Source: Lachnospiraceae bacterium (GTDB taxonomy: Bacteria > Bacillota > Clostridia > Lachnospirales > Lachnospiraceae). Taken from it: a stretch of DNA of 64,000 nucleotides. A program made the position numbers and the translations under genes. The stretch lies in NCBI GenBank assembly GCA_910574885.1, contig CAJTDD010000018.1, forward strand, positions 1 to 64,000. Direction: 5' to 3'. Numbering within the stretch: the first letter of the stretch is position 1; every line of letters starts with the position of its first letter. Of this stretch, positions 34,612 to 42,751 are shown one piece after another. Below the pieces are notes generated by a model. That model did no database searches and was not told where the DNA came from. It worked only from the letters and a program-made list of their open reading frames with translations.

Positions 34612-34644
34612 GTACATAATAATATTACTATGCTCATCATGCAA
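34612..34644 (-). promoter_or_regulatory. Promoter of the regulator-kinase pair, related to the toxin-antitoxin promoter
   Basis: On the minus strand TTGCAT (34639-34644), 17 bp, then TATTAT (34616-34621) form a good promoter. The adjoining GTACATAATAAT (34612-34623) is identical to the left arm of the toxin-antitoxin operator at 25035-25046, and the flanking ribosome-site sequence is also similar. Downstream a ribosome site and a 14-codon frame (MIKLGQYDAVGGCC) precede the regulator gene. Confidence 0.5.
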
Positions 34645-34707
34645 TACCCATCCTGGTGCTGTTTTTAAGAAAGTTCAAAAAATTTTTGTTTTATGGTATG
34701 ATTCCTC

Positions 34708-34738
34708 TTGCTTTGAAGTGCGCTTCATAGTTTATTCT
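34708..34738 (+). promoter_or_regulatory. MerR-type promoter with 19-bp spacer
   Basis: TTGCTT (34708-34713) and TATTCT (34733-34738) are 19 bp apart. The spacer holds GAAG-TGCG-CTTC, an inverted repeat. The over-long spacer with a centred palindrome is the hallmark of promoters twisted open by MerR regulators, here probably the MerR encoded just downstream. Confidence 0.6.
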
Positions 34739-34761
34739 ACAAAATGAATGGAGGATTTGAA

Positions 34762-35184
34762 ATGTACTCAGCAAAAGAAGCTGCTAAGATCACTGGCCTT
34801 TCTACCGCAGCGTTAAGATATTACGAGAAAGAAAGTTTATTGCCGCCAGTAAAAAGAAATGACCAAAAGTATAGGCAATACACAGATGAAGATATTGAAT
34901 GGATTCGAATGATCCAATGTATGCGCATGGCTAATATTCCAATCCACTCTATCAAGGAATATGTTTCTTTGTTGATACAAGGTGGAAAAACGCTTGAACA
35001 GCGCTATGAGATGGTTCAAGAACATATAGAAAATATCATGGGGCAAATAGCCAATTTACAAAAGGCATTGACTTTGACACAAAGTAAATTAGCCTTTTAC
35101 GAAAAGATTTTGAAAGAGCCGCTGCACCAAGACATAACGTATGCTGAGGAATGGAAAATGTTTAATCATGGAGGCCATGTATAA
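34762..35184 (+). CDS. MerR-family transcriptional regulator
   Basis: A 140-residue protein starting MYSAKEAAKITGLSTAALRY with YEKESLLPP, the MerR helix-turn-helix and wing, then a coiled coil (about 85-125) and no effector-binding domain. Small MerR proteins of this type respond to redox or electrophile stress and often control SDR or tautomerase genes, as found next to it. The ATG at 34762 has GGAGG 7 nt upstream. No conserved metal-binding cysteines are seen. Confidence 0.85.
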   Translation: MYSAKEAAKITGLSTAALRYYEKESLLPPVKRNDQKYRQYTDEDIEWIRMIQCMRMANIPIHSIKEYVSLLIQGGKTLEQRYEMVQEHIENIMGQIANLQKALTLTQSKLAFYEKILKEPLHQDITYAEEWKMFNHGGHV

Positions 35185-35240
35185 CACAAATTCTGTTTCT
35201 GACATAAATGCAACAACACGAAATGAAAAGGAGAGATAAT

Positions 35241-35450
35241 ATGCCCTATATCACGGTTGAAAGCGGGAATTTATCAGACGCCCAAAAAGAGGAACTGATA
35301 AAGCGGTTGACGGAAGTATCTTCCGAAATTATGAAAGTACCGCAGGAGTTTTTTGTTACCACGATCAAAGAAGTGCCTGATAAGAATTTTGGTATTGGCG
35401 GGAAAACGATTGATAAAGTTAAGGCTGAATATATTCGGGCACATCAATAA
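35241..35450 (+). CDS. 4-oxalocrotonate tautomerase-like protein
   Basis: A 69-residue protein beginning MPYITVESGNLSDAQKEELI. After Met removal Pro1 is the catalytic base of the tautomerase superfamily, and the length matches 4-OT monomers, which form hexamers. It would interconvert enol and keto forms of small molecules; the substrate is not known. GGAGAG precedes the ATG at 35241. It lies between the MerR and SDR genes in one plus-strand operon. Confidence 0.82.
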   Translation: MPYITVESGNLSDAQKEELIKRLTEVSSEIMKVPQEFFVTTIKEVPDKNFGIGGKTIDKVKAEYIRAHQ

Positions 35451-35511
35451 ATTTTGCACATCGGAGATACATCCAGATGTGAGTTTATTCCAACGCAAAG
35501 GAGAAGGTGAA

Positions 35512-36282
35512 GTGGACACTGTTTTGATTACAGGTACTACAAGCGGGATTGGAGCCGCTTTTGCTGAAAAATTTGCAAGAGAAAGAAATAATCTCGTTCT
35601 TGTATCAAGAAGTAAGGCAAAACTCCAGCGGCAGCAGGCAGAACTACAATCACGCTATCAAGTTTCGGTTGAATGTATTTCCTGCGATTTGGCAGAGAAT
35701 GGGGCAACCGAGTTAATTGCGAACAAGGCCAGAGAACTTGGATTGTCTGTTGATGTTCTTATCAATAATGCTGGGTTTAATGAAACAGGATATTTTACTG
35801 ACACGCGGCTCTCCGAAGAACTTGACATGATACAAGTACATATTAAAGTTTTGACAGCTTTAACAAAGCTGTTTTTGCCCGGAATGATAGAGCGTGGGTA
35901 TGGACGAATCTTGAATGTGGGTTCTACGGGAGCATATATGCCCTGTCCATGCGATACGGTATATGCTGCCACAAAAGCCTATGTCCTCTCTTTTTCAAAT
36001 GGGCTTTATCAAGAACTTAAAGGAACTGGTGTTACTGTTACTTGTTTGTGCCCTGGTGCAACAAAGACCCTTTTTGCAAGCAAGGCAAATATTGAGAACA
36101 CACTGCTTTTCAAGCTCTTTGTAATGCAGCCAGAAGATGTTGCGTCCATCGGCTATAAAAGTCTGATGAAAGGAAGGCGATCAACAACTGCTGGTTTATA
36201 TAACAAACTGCTGGTGTATTTCTCTAAACTGCTTCCTATTTCTGTTATCAGCCCCATCGTTCAATGGATGTTCAAAGAGTAG
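35512..36282 (+). CDS. Short-chain dehydrogenase/reductase
   Basis: A 256-residue SDR: dinucleotide loop TGTTSGIG (about 7-14), NNAG motif, catalytic Ser in NVGSTGAY and YAATK (Tyr-xxx-Lys). It should reduce a carbonyl or oxidise an alcohol with NAD(P); the SRSKAKL segment after the second strand suggests NADP(H). The start is GTG at 35512, chosen because AAGGAG lies 8 nt upstream; the frame is open further upstream but overlaps the tautomerase gene. It is the third gene of the MerR operon. Confidence 0.88.
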   Translation: MDTVLITGTTSGIGAAFAEKFARERNNLVLVSRSKAKLQRQQAELQSRYQVSVECISCDLAENGATELIANKARELGLSVDVLINNAGFNETGYFTDTRLSEELDMIQVHIKVLTALTKLFLPGMIERGYGRILNVGSTGAYMPCPCDTVYAATKAYVLSFSNGLYQELKGTGVTVTCLCPGATKTLFASKANIENTLLFKLFVMQPEDVASIGYKSLMKGRRSTTAGLYNKLLVYFSKLLPISVISPIVQWMFKE

Positions 36283-36306
36283 AGGGCAACGATACCAGGT
36301 CTTGTC

Positions 36307-36654
36307 TCATTCGCTAAAAAGATTTTTTGAAATAGCAACTTGATAATTTGTTCCCCAATCGCACAGCGACTTCAAAACGGGACAAATACTTTCACCAAGT
36401 TCTGTCAAAGCATATTCTACTTTTGGTGGGTTTTCTGGGTAGACTGTTCTCTGAATGATTTTCTGATCTTCCAGTTCACGAAGCTGCTGCGTCAGGGTCT
36501 TGGTGGTGATCTTGCCTAGACGCCGCTGCAATTCGTTGAACCGCACCGCTCCTTTGGAAATCTGCCACAAAATTTTCAGTTTCCACTTCCCGCTTAACAC
36601 ATTGAGACCGATCTCCATTGGGCATTGTTCCGTAACAGCGATTGATTTTGCCAT
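36307..36654 (-). CDS. HxlR-family transcriptional regulator
   Basis: A 115-residue winged-helix protein: CPMEIGLNVLSGKWKLKIL, then FNELQRRLGKITTKTLTQQL and YALTELGESICPVL. HxlR/YodB proteins often use a conserved N-terminal cysteine (here in EQCPM) to sense quinones or aldehydes. The ATG at 36654 has GGAGG 7 nt upstream. It is divergent from the amidohydrolase gene and probably controls it. Confidence 0.88.
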   Translation of the reverse strand: MAKSIAVTEQCPMEIGLNVLSGKWKLKILWQISKGAVRFNELQRRLGKITTKTLTQQLRELEDQKIIQRTVYPENPPKVEYALTELGESICPVLKSLCDWGTNYQVAISKNLFSE

Positions 36655-36675
36655 AAATTTTCCTCCATAATGCAC

Positions 36676-36739
36676 TATCAAAAAAGACACTACATATCAA
36701 AAAAGTGCGTACTTGTTCACCCTTCCTGCCTGTGATATG
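36676..36739. promoter_or_regulatory. HxlR/amidohydrolase divergent control region
   Basis: TATCAAAAAAG occurs at 36676-36686 and again at 36695-36705, a direct repeat with a 19-bp period, next to the HxlR start. Further on, TTGTTC with a 17-bp spacer and TATGCT (about 36714-36742) form a plus-strand promoter for the amidohydrolase gene. The repeats are candidate HxlR sites. Confidence 0.4.
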
Positions 36740-36780
36740 CTTGATCTTGTCATATAAGAGCAAAGAAAGGAATGGATACC

Positions 36781-37584
36781 ATGATTGTAGACAGTCACCA
36801 ACACGTTATGCTCCCCACATCCATGCAGATTAAGAAAATGGATGATGCCGGAGTGGACAAAGCAATCTTGTTTACAACGACCCCTCATGTTGAGAGGGCC
36901 GCAACTGCGACTTTGGATGCAATCGGCGCAGAAATGCAAGTGCTGTACCAACTCCTGTCCGGCAGCTATTCTCCCGAAACGCGAATATCAAAAATGAAAG
37001 ACACCATTCTGGAGCTGAATCAGGCTATACGGACTGCGCCAGATCGGTTCTACGGTTTTGGCCCGATTCCGCTGGGGATTTCCGAACAGGCAACAGCAGA
37101 GTGGGTATCCCAACATATCATTGGGAACTCTTTCAAAGGCATTGGCGAATTTACCCCAGGTTCTGAAACGCAGATTGAGCAGTTAGAACCTATATTTAAG
37201 GTTTTGGAAGATTATCAAACTCTTCCCATTTGGGTACATACCTTTAACCCGGTTACGCCAAACGGCATAAAAGCCCTCATGGAACTGTGCCGGAAACACC
37301 CTGCTGTGCCGGTTATCTTCGGACACATGGGCGGCTCAAACTGGATGGATGTAATCGCCTTTGCAAAGGAGCATGGACAGGCATACTTGGACTTGTCCGC
37401 AGCTTTTACACCGTTGTCAGTCAAAACGGCCCTGACGGAAGTACCGGAAAAATGTCTGTTTGGTTCTGATGCGCCGTTTGGGGAGCCGCAGTTATGCAGA
37501 CAGCTTATTGAATTTGTCAGTCCATCCCTTTCTGTCACAGAACTGGCTTTGGGCGGTAACATAGAAAGGCTGCTGCAGATTTAA
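36781..37584 (+). CDS. Amidohydrolase-family metal-dependent hydrolase (TIM barrel)
   Basis: A 267-residue protein: DSHQHV at the start gives the HxH metal ligands, then IWVHTFNP, VIFGHMGGSNW and FGSDAPFG with further His and Asp ligands, the pattern of COG2159 amidohydrolases/decarboxylases. The substrate is unknown; relatives act on aromatic acids or lactone-like compounds. The start at 36781 is preferred to 36772 because AAAGGA is correctly spaced only for the former. The stop overlaps the end of a convergent MerR gene by 4 nt. Confidence 0.82.
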   Translation: MIVDSHQHVMLPTSMQIKKMDDAGVDKAILFTTTPHVERAATATLDAIGAEMQVLYQLLSGSYSPETRISKMKDTILELNQAIRTAPDRFYGFGPIPLGISEQATAEWVSQHIIGNSFKGIGEFTPGSETQIEQLEPIFKVLEDYQTLPIWVHTFNPVTPNGIKALMELCRKHPAVPVIFGHMGGSNWMDVIAFAKEHGQAYLDLSAAFTPLSVKTALTEVPEKCLFGSDAPFGEPQLCRQLIEFVSPSLSVTELALGGNIERLLQI

Positions 37585-37958
37585 GGCTCACCCTCCCGGC
37601 GACACTCAATCTCCTGCCGGTAAAAAGCGATTTTTTCGTCCAACATGGCCTCATGTTCCTGCAGTTGCCTGATCCGCTCATCCAGGGATTGGCGGTGCTG
37701 CATCAGCATTTCCATACGTTCGGAAAGAGTAACATCCCCTTTGGCCCGTAACGCCGCATATTTTTTGATTTCCTTAATTGGCATCCCCGTTGCTTTTAGA
37801 CGCTTAATAAAAGCAATCCAGGCAATATCTTTTTCCGAATAGCGGCGGCGGTTGCTGGAGTTCCGTAACGGGATAATCAGGTTTTCATGCTCATAGTAGC
37901 GCAGGGTATGTATCCCCAGCCCCGTGGCCTTTGAAAATTCTCCAATGGAATAGTCCAA
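37581..37958 (-). CDS. MerR-family transcriptional regulator
   Basis: A 125-residue MerR protein: YSIGEFSKATGLGIHTLRYY, HENLIIPLRNSSNRRRYSEKD, then a coiled coil with QHRQSLDERIRQLQEHEAML. No ligand domain is present. It is divergent from an SDR gene, and the shared 81-bp gap holds a MerR-type promoter with a 19-bp spacer, so it is likely to be the activator of that SDR. Confidence 0.88.
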   Translation of the reverse strand: MDYSIGEFSKATGLGIHTLRYYEHENLIIPLRNSSNRRRYSEKDIAWIAFIKRLKATGMPIKEIKKYAALRAKGDVTLSERMEMLMQHRQSLDERIRQLQEHEAMLDEKIAFYRQEIECRREGEP

Positions 37959-37976
37959 AAAACTCCCTCCATCCTC

Positions 37977-38007
37977 TTGACGTAGAGTTTACTCTACATT
38001 GTATGCT
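37977..38007 (+). promoter_or_regulatory. MerR-type promoter of the SDR gene
   Basis: TTGACG (37977-37982) and TATGCT (38002-38007) are separated by 19 bp. The spacer region carries GTAGAGT-TT-ACTCTAC (37982-37997), a perfect 7-bp inverted repeat. This is the typical MerR-activated promoter layout, facing the SDR gene at 38040. Confidence 0.72.
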
Positions 38008-38039
38008 CTTATTATACTTGATGAATGGAGGGATTGCAA

Positions 38040-38828
38040 ATGAAGCCAACAAAAAAATACACGGTTGTTACCGGGGCCAGTTCCGGGATCGGAAGGGAAA
38101 CCGCAAAAGCCTTTGCGAATCGGGGGAGGAATCTGATTGTCGCCGCCCGCCGCACAGAAAATCTTGAAGCCCTAAAGCGTGAAGTCACAGAGCGGCACCC
38201 CACACTGGATGTCGTAATCAGGACTGTTGACCTGTCTGTGCGGGAGAATGTATATCAGTTTTATTCCGATTTAAAGGACTTCCAACTGGAAACCTGGGTC
38301 AACAACGCAGGCTTTGGAAACTACGACAGCGTGGCACAGCAGGACTTGGGGAAGATTGACACCATGCTCCGGCTGAATGTTGAGGCTCTCACTATCTTGT
38401 CTTCGCTGTTCGTTCGTGACTATAAGGACGTTCCCGGAACACAACTTATCAATATATCTTCGGCGGGAGGATATACGATTGTCCCTACTGCTGTTACCTA
38501 TTGTGCGACAAAATTCTATGTCAGTACGTTTACCGAAGGGCTAGCTTGGGAGCTGATTGAAACAGGAGCAAAAATGCGGGCCAAAGTTCTGGCTCCTGCG
38601 GCAACAAAAACGGAGTTCGGGAAAAAGGCCAACAACGTGGATGCCTACGATTATGACAAAGCGTTTGGCACTTACCACACAAGCCGGCAGATGGCGGAGT
38701 TCCTGCTGAAGCTATACGACAGCGACAGCACTCTCGGCATCGTGGCCAGAGAGACTTTCCAATTTAAACTGCAGCCCCCGGTGTTCCCTTATGCAAACAG
38801 CTCTACTCATAATCAGAATCCAAACTAA
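38040..38828 (+). CDS. Short-chain dehydrogenase/reductase
   Basis: A 262-residue SDR with TGASSGIG (about 11-18), NNAGFGNYD, INISSAGGYTI (Ser) and YCATK (Tyr-xxx-Lys); basic residues AARRTE after the second strand favour NADP(H). It resembles the DltE-like/yohF group. The ATG at 38040 has GGAGG 8 nt upstream. It is a second SDR controlled by its own MerR, about 2.5 kb from the first such pair, suggesting a duplicated function in detoxifying carbonyl compounds (inference). Confidence 0.88.
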   Translation: MKPTKKYTVVTGASSGIGRETAKAFANRGRNLIVAARRTENLEALKREVTERHPTLDVVIRTVDLSVRENVYQFYSDLKDFQLETWVNNAGFGNYDSVAQQDLGKIDTMLRLNVEALTILSSLFVRDYKDVPGTQLINISSAGGYTIVPTAVTYCATKFYVSTFTEGLAWELIETGAKMRAKVLAPAATKTEFGKKANNVDAYDYDKAFGTYHTSRQMAEFLLKLYDSDSTLGIVARETFQFKLQPPVFPYANSSTHNQNPN

Positions 38829-38993
38829 GTAAGGATTTTTCCATTGAACGGCAGCCAGAGGGTAAGGTCTTTCCTTGCCCATTGACTGCCCATTCATGCT
38901 GAACAGTCCGCAGAAATTGTAGGTTCTACCATAATTCCATATACGTTTCATACCCATCTGGTGTTATTCTATGGGTGCAAGGAGGTGCTATTT

Positions 38994-39233
38994 ATGAATT
39001 TCTATTCTGTATGCGATTTAAGAACCGAAACCAAAAACCTATGGGATAATCTTTCCGCAGACGGAGAAGTGGTCATTACCAACAATGGAAAACCGGCTGC
39101 CTTAATGATCAATATCCCTACGGACTGCTTTGACGAGGTCGTGCAAGCTGTCCGTCAGGCAAAAGCCATGATTGCTTTCAACAATATGCGAAGCAAAGCT
39201 GTTTCCCGTTATTTTGGTGTTGGACACCAATAA
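38994..39233 (+). CDS. Phd/YefM-like orphan antitoxin
   Basis: A 79-residue protein: MNFYSVCDLRTETKNLWDNL and GEVVITNNGKPAALMINI form the Phd/YefM fold, and a helical tail follows. GGAGG lies 8 nt before the ATG at 38994. No toxin gene follows; a terminator lies 23 bp downstream. ACCCAT...ATGGGT around 38950-38976 is a possible operator. It could be an orphan regulator, or it could protect against a toxin elsewhere. Confidence 0.75.
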   Translation: MNFYSVCDLRTETKNLWDNLSADGEVVITNNGKPAALMINIPTDCFDEVVQAVRQAKAMIAFNNMRSKAVSRYFGVGHQ

Positions 39234-39255
39234 ATATAAATACAAGCAAAAAATA

Positions 39256-39300
39256 ACCCGCTAATCCGAATACTGCATAAACAGTATCGGATTAGCGGGT
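39256..39300 (-). terminator. Strong intrinsic terminator
   Basis: ACCCGCTAATCCGA...TACTG (39256-39275) pairs with CAGTATCGGATTAGCGGGT (39282-39300), a stem of about 19 bp with one bulge. On the minus strand it is followed by TTATTTTTT, so it ends the 39307-39735 transcript; it may also stop plus-strand transcripts from the antitoxin gene. Confidence 0.8.
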
Positions 39301-39306
39301 GTACTA

Positions 39307-39735
39307 CTATTCCATCAATGTCTTCTGAACAATCTCTGATTCGAAAAACTCTTCAGAAAATTCCCGGCTCGATACACTATATTCTTCGTATATATCTACA
39401 AAACCGTATTTTAACTGATCTAATTCTACCTCTCCCAACCTATAATCCCGCTGAAAGATTTCCCATGACTCTTTTTTATTATCGCTTTGGTACAGCATAT
39501 CGCCGGTTTTTATTTTTGATCCAACCATAATATAGATTACATTCAGATCCATTGATCCCCTGCCTACCTGCCCATCCTTTAACATGACCTTGATACCTCT
39601 GGTATGAACCGGCCGGTTAGTAAGTATCCTGTCCACGTACCCCTCTGTCAGCTTACCTGATTTCTGATCCTTCTTTAAAATGATTTTTACCCGGCTTCCC
39701 GGTCCGATATTCCCCCGATACATATGGTTCTCCAT
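39307..39735 (-). CDS. YwbE-like domain (DUF2196) fused to an unknown C-terminal region
   Basis: A 142-residue protein. Residues 1-60 (YRGNIGPGSRVKIILKKDQ, GKLTEGYVDRILTNRP, HTRGIKVMLKDGQVGR) match the small YwbE/DUF2196 fold, which normally ends near residue 65. Here a further 80 acidic residues (IVMVGSKIKTGD-like start, QLKYGFVDIYEEYSVS) follow with no recognisable family. The ATG at 39735 has GGAGG 7 nt upstream. It may be a fusion created near the border of the replicon region. Function unknown. Confidence 0.6.
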   Translation of the reverse strand: MENHMYRGNIGPGSRVKIILKKDQKSGKLTEGYVDRILTNRPVHTRGIKVMLKDGQVGRGSMDLNVIYIMVGSKIKTGDMLYQSDNKKESWEIFQRDYRLGEVELDQLKYGFVDIYEEYSVSSREFSEEFFESEIVQKTLME

Positions 39736-39906
39736 ATATCCACCTCCCTTTTGTTATCCATTTTACAGTAACTTCTCTCTTCTTACAACCAGGCACATCT
39801 GATTTATTTGTTCCATACTGATAGCTGCTGTCGGAAAAGTTTGCATATTTTTTCCCTTTATAATATAATAAGAAAATAGACGCTTGCTGTTACGGAGGTG
39901 AATAAG

Positions 39907-41565
39907 ATGTCAGATATGATAGATAGCAACCAATATGAGAAATATGAAAAGATAGCATTATTCATCCAGCCAAATATCCACAAAAACCTGATTGCCACTT
40001 ATGAGAAGTATATCAGGGGTAAAAAGCCAGAGTTATATATAGATGAAAACTACATCAAAACCACAAAACCTTTATCCAGGGCATCAGATACGGAGCCTTC
40101 TTCCCAGGACAAAAAAGATTCCCGCAGAAAGTCCGTATCACTGGAGGATATTATCACCGTCTGTACATATATTGCACTTTCCAAGGAAAATATTGAGCAG
40201 TCGATTCGTACCTACCGCGAGAACCGGCGCGTATATAAAAGGAACTGGTTCAACAGTATCAAGGAAGAAATGGGGCCTCCAGAGAAAATGAGGCCAAAAA
40301 ATCCCCGGTTATTGAGAAAATATGCGGAATCCACGTCATTAATCAATAATATGGACCGTTCACAGGATGATGACCGGACCATTGAGGAGATCATGCTCGA
40401 CAAGTACAATGAAATTGACAACTGGCGTTCCGATACGACCGCTCCTATTACAGATTTTTCTTTTACGGCCCAGAAGCCGACCAAGACTCTGGCCAACGCT
40501 TTCATCAATGACATCACCTTCGAGTCCCTTCTAATTATAAAGGATGCCTTTGGCGGATCGATTGAAGGCTTTAATACAAAATACCCCACCGAATTCAACG
40601 AGCATCCACTATTCTCGTTCCGAAGCACGGTAATGGATTTCGAGCCGCAACTGTTAGAAAATGAACTTACCTTTTTCAACCAGTACAGCTATAAGGACGA
40701 AGACAAGGGGATAGAAGGCGACATTACGGTAAAATATAATCCGGACGTGGATCTTCCAAGTACAGTCACGGAAAAAAATCTCTCTAAGATTATGAAAGAG
40801 TTCCAGATTAACCTGAAACAGCGGGAACTGGATATGAAAGACCGAGAGATTATGACGCAGCTCTTTAACCTGATCAATGGAGAAACGCTTTCAACCCAGC
40901 ACATCCGGGTTGATTTAAGGGAATTTACAAGAAGGGTTTTCAATATCCGGGTTCCAAAGAAAAAACACTATGAAGACATTGGAAACCGGCTGGAAAAACT
41001 GAAAAACTATGATTATACGATTACTGTGCGGAGCCGGGAGACCGGTGAACTTATTGAAACAACATCCCTTGGATTGCTGAATTACCTGTACATCAACTTC
41101 CAGGAGAATTATTTCCAATACACCCCTTCTGAGCAGTGGATCCGCACCTATGTCCAGAAAAAGTACATCAATATTTTAACAGACTCCTATAAAAGTGTTG
41201 ACTCTCCGCAGACAAAGGGCATCATGATGATCCTTCAACAGGAGCGCCTTACGGAATATGCAAAGAACTCCTATACCAAGACCCTTCCGCTGAATTATTT
41301 CCGCCTTCACATGAAACTTCAGAAAATCGGAAACGCTGCCCTGGTCAAAGAGCTGACAAACCATATGTCCATATTGAAATCAGAGCAGATTGTAATTAAA
41401 GATTTTGAGTTTATCAATAAAAACTCTGCTGTTACAATCCAGTTCCTCCCACTGGACTCCAAAGAACTGATTGCTTATGAGTTTAATACAAAAGCGCTTG
41501 ATGATCCTTCAAAGATTATTGATGTAGAATGTGTCGATATCACAAAAACCGCAGGAGCAGATTAA
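39907..41565 (+). CDS. Plasmid-type replication initiator protein (two winged-helix layout)
   Basis: A 552-residue basic protein. An N-terminal region without known domains is followed by two probable winged-helix modules: near 300-370 (LDMKDREIMTQLFNLINGE, then EDIGNRLEKLKNYDYTITV) and near 420-500 (MMILQQERLTEYAKN, then ELTNHMSILKSEQIVIKDF). This order resembles iteron-binding initiators of the Rep_3 kind, though the protein is longer. An array of iteron-like repeats begins within 140 bp of its stop, which supports the role: binding the iterons and opening the origin. The ATG at 39907 has GGAGG 8 nt upstream; the GTG at 39898 does not. Confidence 0.62.
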   Translation: MSDMIDSNQYEKYEKIALFIQPNIHKNLIATYEKYIRGKKPELYIDENYIKTTKPLSRASDTEPSSQDKKDSRRKSVSLEDIITVCTYIALSKENIEQSIRTYRENRRVYKRNWFNSIKEEMGPPEKMRPKNPRLLRKYAESTSLINNMDRSQDDDRTIEEIMLDKYNEIDNWRSDTTAPITDFSFTAQKPTKTLANAFINDITFESLLIIKDAFGGSIEGFNTKYPTEFNEHPLFSFRSTVMDFEPQLLENELTFFNQYSYKDEDKGIEGDITVKYNPDVDLPSTVTEKNLSKIMKEFQINLKQRELDMKDREIMTQLFNLINGETLSTQHIRVDLREFTRRVFNIRVPKKKHYEDIGNRLEKLKNYDYTITVRSRETGELIETTSLGLLNYLYINFQENYFQYTPSEQWIRTYVQKKYINILTDSYKSVDSPQTKGIMMILQQERLTEYAKNSYTKTLPLNYFRLHMKLQKIGNAALVKELTNHMSILKSEQIVIKDFEFINKNSAVTIQFLPLDSKELIAYEFNTKALDDPSKIIDVECVDITKTAGAD

Positions 41566-41579
41566 GCTTTCTGCGGTTT
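41546..41579 (+). terminator. Hairpin at the end of the initiator gene
   Basis: AAACCGCAG (41546-41554) pairs with CTGCGGTTT (41571-41579) across the stop codon. The following sequence has few T, so it may be a weak terminator or a boundary hairpin before the origin repeats. Confidence 0.45.
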
Positions 41580-41592
41580 CTTGCCCTTAAAA

Positions 41593-42160
41593 CTTTGTCG
41601 CTATCTCAATCCGGAACTTTGTCTCCATCTTCCATCACCTATACCGCATATCTCGATTTTGTCGTTATCTTTTGCTGATATACCCCTCATTTTTATCATT
41701 TAGTCCGCTTTTTTGGGTGCACTTTTTATCTCTATATGCTCCGATTCATCATTTAGTCCGTTTTTGAGGGTATGTTTTTCTGCTACTCTTTATACCAAAC
41801 TTACTTTTAGTCCGCTTTTTACGGCACATTTTTTCAGTCTGTACACATTCCCGGTTTCTATTTAGTCCGCTAATCCGGGTGCATTTTTCATGAATCTGTA
41901 TCCCTGCCCCTTTATTTAGTCCACTTTTTCAAGCTCATTTTTTCTATCCATTCCGTTCTCGTTCCCCCATTTAGTCCGCTTTTTCAGGTGTTCTTTTTCA
42001 CGGAAGGCTGCCGCCATCTGCACCGGATATCACAATAACTGCCGCCATTTAAATACAAATTTTAATTTTGTCGCTATCTTTATCATTCTGTACCAGATAA
42101 ACTGATTTTGTCGCTATCTTTTTGTTTCAGATAGCAGATCCATTAATTTTGTCGCTATCT
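41593..42160. repeat. Origin repeat family 2 (TTTTGTCGCTATCTT)
   Basis: Six copies of a TTTTGTCGCTATCTT-like motif begin at 41593, 41617 (degenerate), 41656, 42064, 42105 and 42146. They lie in two groups of three that flank six copies of the first iteron family. All face the same way. They are probably a second binding site for the initiator or a partner protein. Confidence 0.65.
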
Positions 42161-42700
42161 TTCCCACGATTCACCCCACAAAAAATGAATTTAGTCCGCT
42201 TTTTTAGGTGTTTTTTTCTATTTTTTTTCATTTAGTCCGCTTTTTAAGGGTACTTTTTTCTTTCAAATTTATTCAGTCTGTTATTTTGGGTGTATTTTTT
42301 CTGATTTTTTTATTCAGTCCGTTTTAAAGGGTACACTTTTTTCATTGTATGATTTCCCCCAAAAAATATATCTTTCCCCCAATACAGATCTTTTGAGGAA
42401 AATTTGAGAACTCAGCCCTGATTCCTGTTAAAATCTTCTATTTAGTCCGTTTTTTACGGCTTCTTTTTTATAATCTATCATGATTTCCCAATTTAGTCCA
42501 TAAAAAATGGCTCATTTTTATAAAAAATTTTTTTCACTTTTTTTCTAAAAAGTCCCGAATCCTTAAAAACCCCGTAAAATCAAGGCTTTTCCGCATTTTC
42601 CCATTTTCTTGTATCATAAATTTGCAGAAAAAATATATTTAAAATCCCCTTTAAACACATAGTTTTTTCAATTTAGTCCGCTTTTTCGGGTGCGACTTTT
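41699..42700. repeat. Origin iteron array (TTTAGTCCGCTTTTT family)
   Basis: Thirteen same-facing copies of TTTAGTCCGCTTTTT, each followed a few bases later by a GGTG- or GGGT-like step and a T-run. Starts: 41699, 41752, 41806, 41861, 41915, 41970, 42190, 42231, 42271, 42312, 42441, 42492 and 42672. The first six are 53-55 bp apart, about five helix turns. The stretch 41566-43042 (about 1.5 kb) is AT-rich, has no gene, and is best read as the replication origin. Confidence 0.75.
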
Positions 42701-42751
42701 TGATTTTACAAATCCCAAAATATGTAGTATATTTAGAATGTTGATAAAAAA

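Noticed and set aside
35353-35511. A longer SDR start beginning within the tautomerase gene
   Set aside because: No ribosome site precedes it, while GTG at 35512 has AAGGAG correctly spaced and begins the normal SDR fold.
41699-42010. Regularly spaced repeats resembling a CRISPR array
   Set aside because: The conserved part is only about 15 bp and imperfect, the intervening 38 bp share T-rich features, no cas genes are present, and a replication initiator lies next to it. Iterons explain it better.
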